Shown here one piece after another: positions 24,398-36,345 of a DNA stretch of 64,000 bases. This stretch comes from Himantopus leucocephalus (lineage: Eukaryota > Chordata > Aves > Charadriiformes > Recurvirostridae), in the NCBI GenBank assembly GCA_003993805.1, contig RSEF01000003.1:44026438-44090437 (forward strand). Direction: 5' to 3'. The notes under the pieces were generated by a model. It searched no databases, was not told the DNA's origin, and was given only the letters and a program-made list of their open reading frames with translations. The translations under genes and the position numbers were made by a program. The first letter of the stretch is position 1. Each line of letters begins with the position of its first letter.

Positions 24398-25393
24398 CTA
24401 CAAGAGCCGCTGCCTCTTTTTGCAGTGACTATGATCCTTTGCTTGCCAGCCCAGATTAGCTGCAAACTGTTAGCAATGGGCGTTTTGTGTTTGCTAGATC
24501 AAATTCCAGGTGTGCTTGTAATGTAATGGATGTGTCTGGAAAGATCTGTGCCCTTTAGTCATAATTACAGCTGCACTGTGCAGTCTTGTACGTAAATTTG
24601 CTGCAGTAGGGTCCAAATGATATATTGATGGGTCCATAAGACAACAAGTACCTCCCTTCCCACAACACAGGTACCATGGGAGGTCGCCCCATAGAAATGT
24701 GGGGTGGTCCAGATAGGCAGGTGATACCAGGACATCCAGAGAAGCAAAACCATTGCTGCAATGAGAACTTTTGCCCTGGTGGGCACTATGGCACACAGTG
24801 ACAGCATTTGGTCAAGGAAACCTGGCTTGATCTCTGCTTGCCTTTCAGAACCTTGCTGAGGGAAAAAGCCAAGTTCAACGCAGGAGGACTCTTCTGACAC
24901 CTGGGTGTAAAGAGCTTCTTATCCAGCAGAAACCGTCTTATCTCCTGCTGCCAGATGTAGTGCTCTGAGGGCACCAGGCTGCAGTCTTAGCTTCATGTGC
25001 CAAGCAATGCACTCTGACCAGCATTTTCTATCCCTTTTGCTACTTGAGAAATGCCAAAGAGACTGCACTGGGCATAGTCTTGAGTGGTTGGTAGGTTCAA
25101 GGAAAAAACTAAAATAATTTCTGTGGTTTATTGTCTTAGGACCTACAAAAGAGGGGAAAAATATTTTGGAATAAAACTCACGTTAGAGTACTCTTTGTAC
25201 TACTGTATATATTTTAAGAGTCTGAAGGAGCTTTGCTCTTTGATTATACTGCAGCTCTTTTCTTTTAGGATTATCAAACATACACTGAATGGGCAACCAA
25301 GGTATTGCATGAGCTTGAAGAAGAAACAATTTACATAGTAGATGAATTACTAGGAACATTAATTGTTTGCAACACATAGGACCTGGGTGCCTG

Positions 25394-26393
25394 NNNNNNN
25401 NNNNNNNNNNNNNNNNNNNNNNNNNNNNNNNNNNNNNNNNNNNNNNNNNNNNNNNNNNNNNNNNNNNNNNNNNNNNNNNNNNNNNNNNNNNNNNNNNNNN
25501 NNNNNNNNNNNNNNNNNNNNNNNNNNNNNNNNNNNNNNNNNNNNNNNNNNNNNNNNNNNNNNNNNNNNNNNNNNNNNNNNNNNNNNNNNNNNNNNNNNNN
25601 NNNNNNNNNNNNNNNNNNNNNNNNNNNNNNNNNNNNNNNNNNNNNNNNNNNNNNNNNNNNNNNNNNNNNNNNNNNNNNNNNNNNNNNNNNNNNNNNNNNN
25701 NNNNNNNNNNNNNNNNNNNNNNNNNNNNNNNNNNNNNNNNNNNNNNNNNNNNNNNNNNNNNNNNNNNNNNNNNNNNNNNNNNNNNNNNNNNNNNNNNNNN
25801 NNNNNNNNNNNNNNNNNNNNNNNNNNNNNNNNNNNNNNNNNNNNNNNNNNNNNNNNNNNNNNNNNNNNNNNNNNNNNNNNNNNNNNNNNNNNNNNNNNNN
25901 NNNNNNNNNNNNNNNNNNNNNNNNNNNNNNNNNNNNNNNNNNNNNNNNNNNNNNNNNNNNNNNNNNNNNNNNNNNNNNNNNNNNNNNNNNNNNNNNNNNN
26001 NNNNNNNNNNNNNNNNNNNNNNNNNNNNNNNNNNNNNNNNNNNNNNNNNNNNNNNNNNNNNNNNNNNNNNNNNNNNNNNNNNNNNNNNNNNNNNNNNNNN
26101 NNNNNNNNNNNNNNNNNNNNNNNNNNNNNNNNNNNNNNNNNNNNNNNNNNNNNNNNNNNNNNNNNNNNNNNNNNNNNNNNNNNNNNNNNNNNNNNNNNNN
26201 NNNNNNNNNNNNNNNNNNNNNNNNNNNNNNNNNNNNNNNNNNNNNNNNNNNNNNNNNNNNNNNNNNNNNNNNNNNNNNNNNNNNNNNNNNNNNNNNNNNN
26301 NNNNNNNNNNNNNNNNNNNNNNNNNNNNNNNNNNNNNNNNNNNNNNNNNNNNNNNNNNNNNNNNNNNNNNNNNNNNNNNNNNNNNNNNNNNNN
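25394..26393. other. 1000-N assembly gap at a CR1 insertion
   Basis: Exactly 1000 n. The right edge runs straight into antisense CR1 sequence, so the gap was probably left by an interspersed repeat that could not be assembled. The left edge ends AGGACCTGGGTG and the right edge begins with its reverse complement, CACCCAGGTCCT (after one extra base pair), so the two edges carry the same CR1 motif in opposite orientation. Confidence 0.95.
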
Positions 26394-26475
26394 ACACCCA
26401 GGTCCTTCTTCTCAGGGCTGCTCTCGATCCATTCCCTGCCGAGCCTGTATTTATGTTTGGGCTTGCCCTTGCATT
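26394..26475 (-). mobile_element. CR1 LINE fragment, antisense, cut by the gap
   Basis: On the minus strand this reads AAACATAAATACAGGCTCGG and then GGAATGGATCGAGAGCAG, GAGAAGAAGGACCTGGGTGT. It parallels the plus-strand CR1 at 46660-46720, where the same segment follows the reverse-transcriptase core (CACAAATCCAGGCTGGGCGG, GAATAGATTGAGGGCAG). Similarity fades near 26475. The rest of the element must lie in the adjacent 1000-N gap. It belongs to the same broad CR1 type as the 46.2-47.4 kb copy. Confidence 0.8.
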
Positions 26476-29400
26476 GGGAATCCAGTGCAAGAAATCTTCC
26501 CTGTTTTCAGCATGCTCATCTCACTAGCGGGATAGCTCTTTAAGACACTGTTTTCTGGTTGATTTGAATGCCCTGATTGCTTTCACGATCTCTCCCTCTC
26601 TCTTTTCTCTTTTCTCTTCTGGGTGGAACATGTGTCCAGCTTTGTAAATAAAACTTCAGGAAAAAGATATTTGGGGTATGACTTTATGACTGGCATTGCC
26701 AGTAGTAGATCAAAACAACCTTGTGATACCTCTGTCTTTCGTGTAGAAAACATCTCCACCCCTTGTTTTCTGAGCCACCCAAATTAAAGCTTGAAATGAA
26801 GGGAAAACAATGAACAAGATAGGTGTAGCTTGACATTAAATTATATATTAATAATTGCTCACAACATTTATTTTAATATAGGAGTTTCAGGAGCCTATGA
26901 AGCTAATCAAGTCTTACCTCCATGGAGAACAGTGCATCACTCTCGTCTGAAAAAGGTGTCAACAGAGGTTCTCAATCCTATGGAACTGGTCTTGCTGATA
27001 TCCTATACCACAGTTTCCTCACAAGTAAATTAAAAATATAAATGCATCCATTTCCCTGCTTCAGTGGTGAAAATGGATGTATGTGTGGGATTTTTAATGG
27101 TCCATCTGATATATCTTTTGTAAAGAGAGATAAAGGAGCCATCAGAAAGTTCAGCCACTTGAACAATCCAGCCAGCTGAACCTTCTTGGATGCTTTGTCA
27201 TGCTTATGATAGCCTTTGAACCACATTTCCACCATTACCAGGAACAGTAAAATGAACATGGAGCTCCAAGGTGATAAAAAGCAGTGTACACAGTGCTGGA
27301 AGTCCCATCTTTCCAATGCAGCTGAGCTCTGCTAAGGCAAATGTCATGTACAATACCTCTTGCGTTGCCACTTCTCCCTGTTGAGTTCATGCTTCTAACT
27401 TTCTTCCAGACCACAGGAAAGGAAAGTCAGCATATACAACCATACAAATGTTTGTCTGCATCCAGCAGTGCACATTTCATCCCAGGTTTAACTGCAAATT
27501 TATATTTTGGGACTATTCAAAGTGTCACATATTCAAAGTATTGCAGATATTCCTGTTTCTGCACTGTCAGCCATGGTGACTCAAAGAGTGCAAACATGGA
27601 CTTAGCAGGCTGCTCAACACAGTGGTGTTCTTCACCATTCAAACTAAATTTGAGCGGTCACTAAATTAGTGCACAGAACTGCACTATGGCTTCTTCTAAT
27701 GTGACTATCTCTATCATTAATTCTTCCTAAAGATAAAGATAGTACAGAATGTTATGTTTGGAGCTTAATAAGTTGACTTTTAAAACCATTATGTAGACTC
27801 GCAAATAAGGCTCTGCAAAAAGTTGAACTTTAATTTCTTCAAGTCAATTTTTTTTCTCCTCTTTTCTTTGATACGCTCTTTCTCTGAGCGTATTGCCTGT
27901 GAATTTAATGTGATACAATACTGTAAAGTATGGTAGAGAAACTACAGCATAATAAATAAATAAAAATATCAAACATGACTTACTTCTTTTGAAGTATTCC
28001 TTTAATAATCCAATATGAAATCTTGGTGATAATATCAATGAAAACAAAAACAAGGCTTTTTTGCACATGCTGGAGATACAGTTTATCTTTCTTTTAACAG
28101 TGAACCTGATTCTCCACACCAACCAAAAGCAAATAGTGAACTGTGGAGTGTGGCATATGCCATAGATTATCTATGCATTATTTTATTCTTCAAATATATA
28201 TATGTATATATGAACTGGAGAAGAAGAAGAATTTAAATCTTCTTTTTGCCTATGAAACACTCAAAGTGTGCTCCCTTACACTCCTCAAAACATGCTTCTT
28301 TCATCTTTGTACCACTAAACTCCATTCTGGTCATAGCTACTCACTGGACTCTTTCTCTCTCTCATGTAATATTTTAAGAAAGTCTATCAACAGTTATAAA
28401 ATGTCTGTTTGAAATCATTCTTGTGTTAATCCTTGTGCATATTCTATGAAATAGAACAAGTGGATTATGACTCTGACTGTGTCTTGAAGGAAATCATGTA
28501 ACTTGATAGATGAAGTTCACTGGGAATCACCACCTCTTCTCCAAAGTCCTGCCACAAAGGAAATTAAACAATCCAAGTAGATACCCATCCAATTAAACCT
28601 TCTACTCGTGCAGGCTCAGCTGGTATGAATAAATCAAAATGAAAATTTTGTTTTGCGTGCACTCAGTCAGTTTGTCTTCCAGTGGGCTGTTTTTTGAGAA
28701 TGATGTTTCAGGCTGTGATGTTTTTGTTGTAAAAAAAAAAGTTTCTTGAAACTAATTTCTGCTTATGTGATTATTTCCTCATTTCCACTCTAGGAAAACT
28801 AAAATTTCCATTCTTCTTGAGACTTTCCTTCTAACAATGTAGGTTCTTATGACCAAAGTACAGAAAACATCCAACCCATAACGTATAAGACCAATCACAG
28901 TTCATTAACCAAAAATCAATTTTGTATATTGATCACTTAGGGCAAGATATTAGGCTTATGTCCTTGGTAGACAATGGTAGGCGGAACAATGACAGGGGTA
29001 AAGGGCAGAGAAAATGACAGCGGAAAAATGAGAAAATACTTTCAGGTCAGTAAATTCAAGGCACAGTTAACTTCTTCGGGAATATCCTATGTACCCTAGA
29101 TACCATACTACTTTTTATTTGTATTTAATAATACAAAATCATAACTGAAACTTATGTTTAGATAAAACAAATCAAGCAGCTCCTGCTGCAGGTAGTGCTT
29201 ATTCTGCCTTCAGTTTGAAGAACTAGTTGGATCTTATGTCCCTGATACATCCCTATGACTGTATTTCAGGAGTCTAGAGGTAAGGTGACCATGAAACAGA
29301 TAATGGGAGTTTTCTTCTTGTCCAGAAGAGAAAGAAAGGCTAAAGAGGTTCATGGCAATTAGCTGGAAGAAGGGGGTCAGTATAATATTTCATGTGAATT

Positions 29401-32400
29401 GTGAGCCAGCTTTGATGACTGACCTGTGGACATTTTGGTTTTATTTAAAAGAACTGGAAACAGGCAAAAAAATCTGATCTGTCTGCCAGAGCTTAACTAG
29501 CACTCATGAAAACAGAGAAATATTTTTGCCTTCTAACTATGTGCACTGGGGCACACCATGAAGTTGTGGATCATTTGTATTTTCTTGACATCGTTGTCTT
29601 TGCTGGTCATGATCACTTCCAGCAATTCTGTATTTTATATGCCCTGGATGTAAGTGCAAGTGCAGGCTGTGAATACTCTGTGATTGGAAATAGCAAGACA
29701 ACTCCTCTGATGCTTTAAAATAAAAGGTAGGGGAGATTTAACCTGAGTGTTACTGATAGAGATTAGAACAAAAGAATTCTTTCCAAAGTGTCTGATTTCG
29801 ATAACCTTAGAATAGTCTAATTTCTCACCTTTTCTTTCCAGAAAAGACTGTCACAGGAGGCAGAAAATTAAAAAAAAAAAAAAAGGTCCTTCGAGCTGTG
29901 TAGTCCTCCTTCCTTCACCCAGGGACAATTCCCTTCTCCTGTTGTACAATTTTCTAATGCTTAGTCCACATAAAGTAAATACCATGATGGCCACCTGGGT
30001 GGACAGCAGGGTCTGAACAAGCAAAAGTATCAGTGTCTCTCTCTTAGACACAGCCACAGTACCGCGTTAAGCAAACCTGGTGCCTGTGCAAGAGACTTTC
30101 CTGCTTAGGAGCACAACACAGGCATCAGCAAAATGCCCCTGTGGTCGGCCATAACGTGCCACAACAGCTATTCTTCAGGGAGTGACCATTTACAGCTTTT
30201 TTTTCTTAATGAGGCAATGCTGCCAGACAGTTGCATATCTTAAGGAAGGTGTCATGCAGACACTTTTTAATGAAGTCTTTGACATATTTTGCATTCTTTT
30301 ACACAGCAGCCTAGCCACACTTCAAAGTTTCAATGTTTTGATTGATCTTACTCATCCTGTTTGGAAAATCTTCAGTAGGTGGTTGGGGGTAGATCCCACA
30401 AAACTTCTGGATGAAATAAGACTCTAATGTATGTGAACAAACACTTTTTTTGTGGTGTTAATTTTGTTTCCATTCTATTTGTACACTTTCATGACCATGA
30501 TTTTCTCCTTGTCAAAACACTCATTAACTATAGCCCACAGCAGTTAATTTCTCCAACTCTCCCTCCTATGTTTTCACTTTATTTCGTTTAGCTGACAGGA
30601 TTTTGATGCAAGCAGGGCTATGTCCTGGATGTTACAAGTGTTCTTACTGCATGAGAGAGACTGACACATTGCTAGTAGTTATATTCCATCTGCAAACCTC
30701 GCCGAAGTTCCTGTCTCTTGGGAAGTGGTCAATTTGCCTTGGGATTGTAATAATAGAGGGTGATGAAAGGTGCCAAACCAAAGCTGAAAGAACTCTAAGT
30801 TGATGTAAGAAATATCTTCCCTTCTTGAGAATATACACATGTTGAGCTGCTGATGAGTGTGGGTGCCTTGAGGACACCAAAAAAAGGACAATTTGATTCC
30901 AGTTTTAAGTTGGCTATTGATCCCACCCTTTGCATTACTCTTCAGGCATCATTGTCACCTTCTCCAGCCCTAGTGCATGCATTCTGTGTGAAACCTACCA
31001 CTGACCAGAACCAGAATCCTTCAGAGTTATTACACAAAACAAGTTTTAATCTACTTAGTTTCTCCTGCACTATCTCCTGCTAAAGCTATGTGAAGCCTTG
31101 CAGCTGCTGTCCTGACAGCATTCTGCAGGCTTTCCTCTGGTTCATTTCATGCATGAATTGCAAGCCTTACATTCATAAATAGTCCATGTTTGCAGCATGA
31201 ATGCAAAATCCCCCTTTTTACCAAAGGTGATTGCTGCAGTTCCCCGCAAACACCACGCTGTTGCTGGTGAGTCCATCCAAGTGCACTGGAATGCATGGAA
31301 AGTCACTGATCGCAGATAGAGAGGAAGAGTCAGTTTTTATGAACCTTCAGTTGTGTGTTTCTACCAGAAGATAACACGGAAGAGAAGAGGAATCACTGAC
31401 ATGCCCATGGAGAGTAAGAAAGAGAAAAATATACCCATTTAACACCCGTTACTGACAGGGACAGGACTTGTCCAGCAAAGTACTAACATGTAGAGAGCTA
31501 AAGAAATAAAAGGTTTCCAAATCATCTTCCACTTATGAGAAAAAGCTCTCACCATAACGACAAAATACACGGTGGTTGGGGCCATCAGACCCTGCCTGTG
31601 TGTGAGTCAATTCCCTCATGGGAACCAACGACCAGCTTAATAGCAGAGACAGAAAGAAGAAGAGATTTGGTGAAGGTGTCAGTTTTACTTGGGACTTGGA
31701 AAACCTGCCAGTCATTTTTTATTAAACCAATATATCCCACACAATATTCCAGGTCTGAGAAAATCACAGGTTACTGTACCAGCAAGAAAAGTGGTCAAAA
31801 CAAGCATCAGCTAGAGTAGGTGCTTACATACGTATGATATTGTATCTACTGAGTGAGAAAGAGCACTAACATAATTTAATCCAGATTTTAAAGGGATACA
31901 GCCCTTACTCTGTCTAACACTGTAATGCACATTTGATTTCGGAGCTTATGCTTCACTGAAAGTCCTCCTTGATGTGTAAATACTGGCAAATTATGGGGAT
32001 GTAAATATTATGTGTGTCGGGAAGAGCTAGAGGAGGAGCTGGCAGTAGTGTCCCCAGTGCTAATGCCCCTACTAATATACATTTTAAATGGTGAGCCTAT
32101 TCAAAGAGTAAACCTGTGCATCAACTTAGACGCAGGCAAGCTTCTGTATTAAATTCTTATAGAATTACTCCCAGAAGCATCAGGAGTTTAATGAATGACA
32201 AAGGCATTCATAAGCTAAGGCTCCCTGGGTGCTATAAGAAAAACATAGAAATTATGATAGCGACCTGTAAATAAAATATAAACCCGCCTGAAGATATGTG
32301 AAGACCTTCTTGGTACAGTGTTTAATAGAGCACGGAAACAGGCTCAGCTCTTGGATCTGGAACAGCTGGGACAACATTTCTGGAAGTTTTGCCTTGGTGA

Positions 32401-32890
32401 AATTTGTAGCTTTCTTCAGGAAGAATAATGCAGGATTCAGTTGCAGGATTTGCATTTGTGGTAGGGAATATAGCCTCGGAGCCTCACACTTTATGCAAAC
32501 CTAGCAAGCATAACACAGGGCTTGGTGGAAATCCAAGCCCATCAGAAATGCTGGGTGGGCAGAATATCTCAGGGATTCTCAGACGGCTCTAGAAACCTAC
32601 GTCTTGGTGACTGAATCAAGCCCTAAGCGTAACACTGCCACAGGATGAAGAGAGTGTTGTAAATCTGAAGCTTTCTCTTCATCTTTCTGCTGGCCTATCA
32701 TGGTGAAATTTTACCCTAGAGAAACTAAGGACAGGTTGCAAACTAAACCCTAAGAGGTTCAGGAAAGGGGTGGAAAATTCTCATTAAAAAAAACCCAAGC
32801 TCTTCTAAGGCAGTAACTGCTTCAGCATGTGGATTTTTATTTTTTTTTTAACTTGAACTTCTTAACTTGACCTCGTTTGTCTTTACTCAC
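26476..32890. other. Unique non-coding sequence
   Basis: AT-leaning DNA without recognised genes or interspersed repeats. It contains a pyrimidine-rich run at 26590-26620 (CTC/TTTCTC), a short TA-rich run at 28193-28212 and a 15-base poly-A at 29870-29884 in plus orientation. Short frames such as 30182-30427 have no recognisable domain. Confidence 0.5.
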
Positions 32891-33008
32891 CTTTCCTTGA
32901 ATTTTACCCACAAAACCCTCCTGCAAGGTGTTGATGGCAGTGATGGGGTTGTGCTCAGCTATCAAGGGTTTTATTTTCACTGCAGTGCTCTTGCTAAGCA
33001 GTAATTCT
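32891..33008 (-). CDS. Candidate internal coding exon, unknown protein
   Basis: The minus strand shows a textbook acceptor (TTTTCTTTGTTTTAAACAG) and a textbook donor (GGAAAG|GTGAGTA) 118 bases apart. Only one frame is open. It gives 39 codons after one leading base, including STAVKIKPLIAEHNPITAIN and LQEGFVGKIQGK. It leaves in phase 0, which is the entry phase of the candidate exon at 9802-10077 on the same strand, so the two could belong to one transcript with a roughly 23-kb intron. I do not recognise the protein. Splice-like sites also arise by chance at this distance. Confidence 0.33.
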
Positions 33009-33303
33009 CTGTTTAAAACAAAGAAAATTTTATTTAGGGAAAGGACCGCATCATCAGTCTGGGGATAATACAACAATCCATCAGTCATGGGTGATTCCCC
33101 ACAACCAGGCACTCAACCTTCACATCAGCTTCCCCATCCATTGGTGTCAATGTCTGGTGCACGAGTCCCTTGGAGGGCTCATGTCTCTGCATGTTGTCTG
33201 CCCCTGTTCAAGATTTGTCATCTCTGGCCACTAGTGTCCCTAAGGCCAGGAAAGCTCTCGGGCAAGTCTGGCACCAGCCCTGCAGAGACTGCATTTCTGC
33301 CCC

Positions 33304-33333
33304 CAGCACATCCAGACCCAGCACATCCAGACC
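33304..33333. repeat. Perfect 15-bp tandem duplication
   Basis: CAGCACATCCAGACC occurs twice in a row without an intervening n. This is ordinary replication slippage, and being a multiple of three it keeps any overlapping frame open. It explains the repeated peptide in the spurious frames here. Confidence 0.85.
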
Positions 33334-34693
33334 TGCTGTACCACCAACTGAGATATGATGCTGCACTTTGATCCCATCTCTCCTGCTCATTTGCCACCAT
33401 GCCAGAACTCTCTCTTTCAGCTCCTGAGCAACTGCAGCTCTGCAGATATCAGACAGGGGTGTTTTGTTTCCATGTCCCGCACCTGGATCCGAAAAATCTG
33501 TTTTTAAAAAGGTAATTAGAATGCTATGGAGATGGCTAGAGACACCTGGCTACTCAGACTCTGCATTCCCACATTGTCCAGCCTGGAGCTTGAAAGTCTT
33601 GCTTTCAAGGTGGACTAAGAAAGGTTAATTCTGTAGTTAAGCTCTGCAGCAGGTTCAGTGCAGTGTAGCGCCCCTGGAGCACCTGTACCCCAGGGGTTTT
33701 ATTCCTCATGAAATATGAGAGTCTCCTCACTGAGCTTACTCAGGACGTTACCTGACTGTACTTGACAAAAAATGATTGAGAGTTGTGTCTCAAAAACCCT
33801 TCTCTGCTCTGGCAGACTATGGCCTAAGATGTGCATTTTTCCATTTTCTTTATTTCTTCCATTCGTCTATGATTTTAAGTTGAACTCCTTCGTATTGCCT
33901 AATTTCTCACAACCATTTATCTTAATGCCTTTCAAAAATTTATGTTGCAGTTGTTTTTTACTGCTGTTAGCAACTGCAGTAGCAGCACTCTCATTGTACT
34001 AAAAATGGTGCTAACACTTGAGGCGGGATCTATTCCTGTAAAACTCTGCCTGTCACCATGATTATTTCAGCTCCTTTCCCAGTATGGATGGGAGGGATGC
34101 TAGTAAAATCAGCTGTCAATGATTTAAAGACCACAGCATTGACACCCATCCAGTATAAGTTTAAAGGCCGGCAATTTGAGGCAACTGATTCCTTCCTTCT
34201 GCCATCTCAGAGTCTGCTCCTGCTTAGCAAGAATGACAGGATCTATCCTAAAGCATTGAGAAAGAAGTTGGTTAAAAGGTGTCTTAGGAAGATCCATTTC
34301 CCCGGTGAATTAGTACCTTTTCATTCACTGAATAATTAGAAAGAAACATACTCAGCTGAAAAGATTTTAAAACCTGATCAAGTTTCTTCTCCTTTCACCC
34401 ATTCATTTCAAGCTCCGTCCTTCTATAAATATATAACACTATTAATAGCGTGTCCTAACCAGAGCTTTAACATAATCCTGTCGACGAAAAAAGCAACCTA
34501 ATTTTCTTGATATCATAATAGCAAATAAAAATTACATTTTTCTTGTCATACGGGGCCTGATTTTCACTTTTATATATAATACTTACCAGAAAGCCATATT
34601 ATGTCATCCTAATGCAGCCCCAGGAGCCATGGTGACATACTCTTCAAGACAGAAAAAAAAATCCTACTACTCTCTAGCTTTGGGGAGGAAATG

Positions 34694-34723
34694 ATTTCTG
34701 GTTAGTTTATTTCTGGTTAGTTT
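34694..34723. repeat. Perfect 15-bp tandem duplication
   Basis: ATTTCTGGTTAGTTT occurs twice in tandem with no n between. It is likely to be a recent slippage event and possibly polymorphic. Confidence 0.85.
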
Positions 34724-35699
34724 ACTACAGCAACTAGCTGTAACATCTCCATGGTAACTAAATCAGACTGGACAGAAAGGTGGAATTAGGTCCTGAGTCT
34801 CTTCCTCGTGTCCGGTGCTACAGGAAAGGTGTCATCCTTGGCATGTTTGTCTCCTCGCACCACTGTTCCTGACCATGGTGTCTGAAAGCCCACCCAATGT
34901 CCCTTGAAGAACTTCCCATGGATTCCTGGCTATGTCCCTTAACTCCTCATGGCATTTCGATTCTGATGGTATTGCAGGATTTTGCATATTTCCTCAGTGC
35001 TTCCAGACAACCAACAACTCAGTTGAGACACCAGCTACTGCATACCAGAAAATCTAGATACGTGCACTTCACGTAAGTGGATAGGCTCTGTGGTGCATGT
35101 GCAGAATCCAGCCCTTCCATGGATGTCAAATCTATAATGGACATGCAAAAAATCTGTCCCAGACTTACTGGATGCACTGACAATGTGCATCCCATCTCTG
35201 TGGAGCATGTGGTGTAAGTCTAGAGCTTCTGAGAAACATTAGCCTCATGAGGCATGCTTTAAACAGTGCACACGTACATTTTTTCTTGCCTGGATCCCAC
35301 CTTTAAACCAAAGAAATAACTTCTCAGGGCTATTCATATTCTAGAGTTTTGATTCAAGACACCAAATAACATTATTTCCTAGTGCCTGTTGTACCACACT
35401 GTTGTTAATTCTCATACAGCAACAGAAGTGCCATGCAGCACCAGAAATAATTCATTATTCCAGCACCCATGCCTTGTATCATGTGGGAGAAGACATATAC
35501 AAAGCAAAACCTAGATTTCTGTGCTCAGTGAAGTAGTCTGCCAACAGTTACGGTGTGCTTCCTCCTTGCCTTGACACCCAAGGCTCTCATGTTGATCCTG
35601 TGTGCAGAGTTAGACTGTTGCTGGACAATGAGAGTCTCCTTCAATAACTAATTTTCTAGGCATAAGTCTACAGTAGAGACACAGGGTCTGTCTAGCCGT

Positions 35700-36345
35700 C
35701 AGAAAAATGACTGCTGGTGTCAGACTGGAGATTAGTTTAAGGAAAACAGGGTATAAAATTTCTCAAAGGAAGTCTGAAAACAGCCATTTTAGAAGTACCA
35801 GTCTGGGACAGTTTGTGAGCCTTTGCTTGGAGCTGGACTTATTTAGTATTTCCATGAAGGGTATTGGCAGAAGAAGTCTGAAGATGTTGATGAAATGCAT
35901 TGGCAGCACAGAGGCTGGAGGCATTATTAGTACAAAGCTGGATCAAAGTACCACAGACGGAGAATTACTGAGCCTTGAGATAAAATGGGAGGAATTTTTT
36001 AAAGTGTAAGTAAAAGGTGTCTTGATTAGGGAGTAACAAAATACTTTCTACTAAAGGGTTGAGCTAATCAGCTGGAAACAGCAGATAAAGACCTGTCTGC
36101 CCCAGCTGGCAAGGGGATGGCTGTGGTCTGCCAGTCTGATGCAAGTAATGAAGGTGGCAGATGTGACCCTAAGATCCGTGAAGAAACATATTACCAGAGG
36201 ACAGTGTAAATAAAGTAATGAAAGGCAATACTAAGACCTCATCTGGAGTCACCACAGTCATCCAAACCCATGATATATTGAAATTAGGCAAGTGTGGAGA
36301 AGTGCTACTAGAGTATGACAGGCCTTGGAGTTCAAGCATATTGGC
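35700..36345 (+). mobile_element. Very old CR1/L3-like LINE fragment
   Basis: The plus strand retains a degenerate reverse-transcriptase segment. Around 35845-35935 the frame reads LFSISMKGIGRRSLKMLMK, followed by CIGSTEAGGII where the family has a KFADDTKLGG-type core, so the catalytic Asp-Asp is lost. Further on, about 36220-36345, the sequence follows the order of the 3' part of old CR1/L3 elements (GGCAATACTAAGACCTCATC, then AAGTGTGGAGAAGTGCTACT). A 100-codon frame (35707-36009) remains open across the decayed region, which I consider accidental. It is much more diverged than the other CR1 copies here and carries no 3' tail. Confidence 0.6.

Larger units (their letters stand above)
33009..35699. 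other. Unique non-coding sequence with two small tandem duplications
   Basis: Nothing gene-like is recognised. It holds the two perfect 15-bp tandem duplications listed separately at 33304 and 34694. Confidence 0.5.

Noticed and set aside
25183..26535. Very long open frames (386-435 codons)
   Set aside because: They consist almost wholly of n translated as X. They are gap artefacts.
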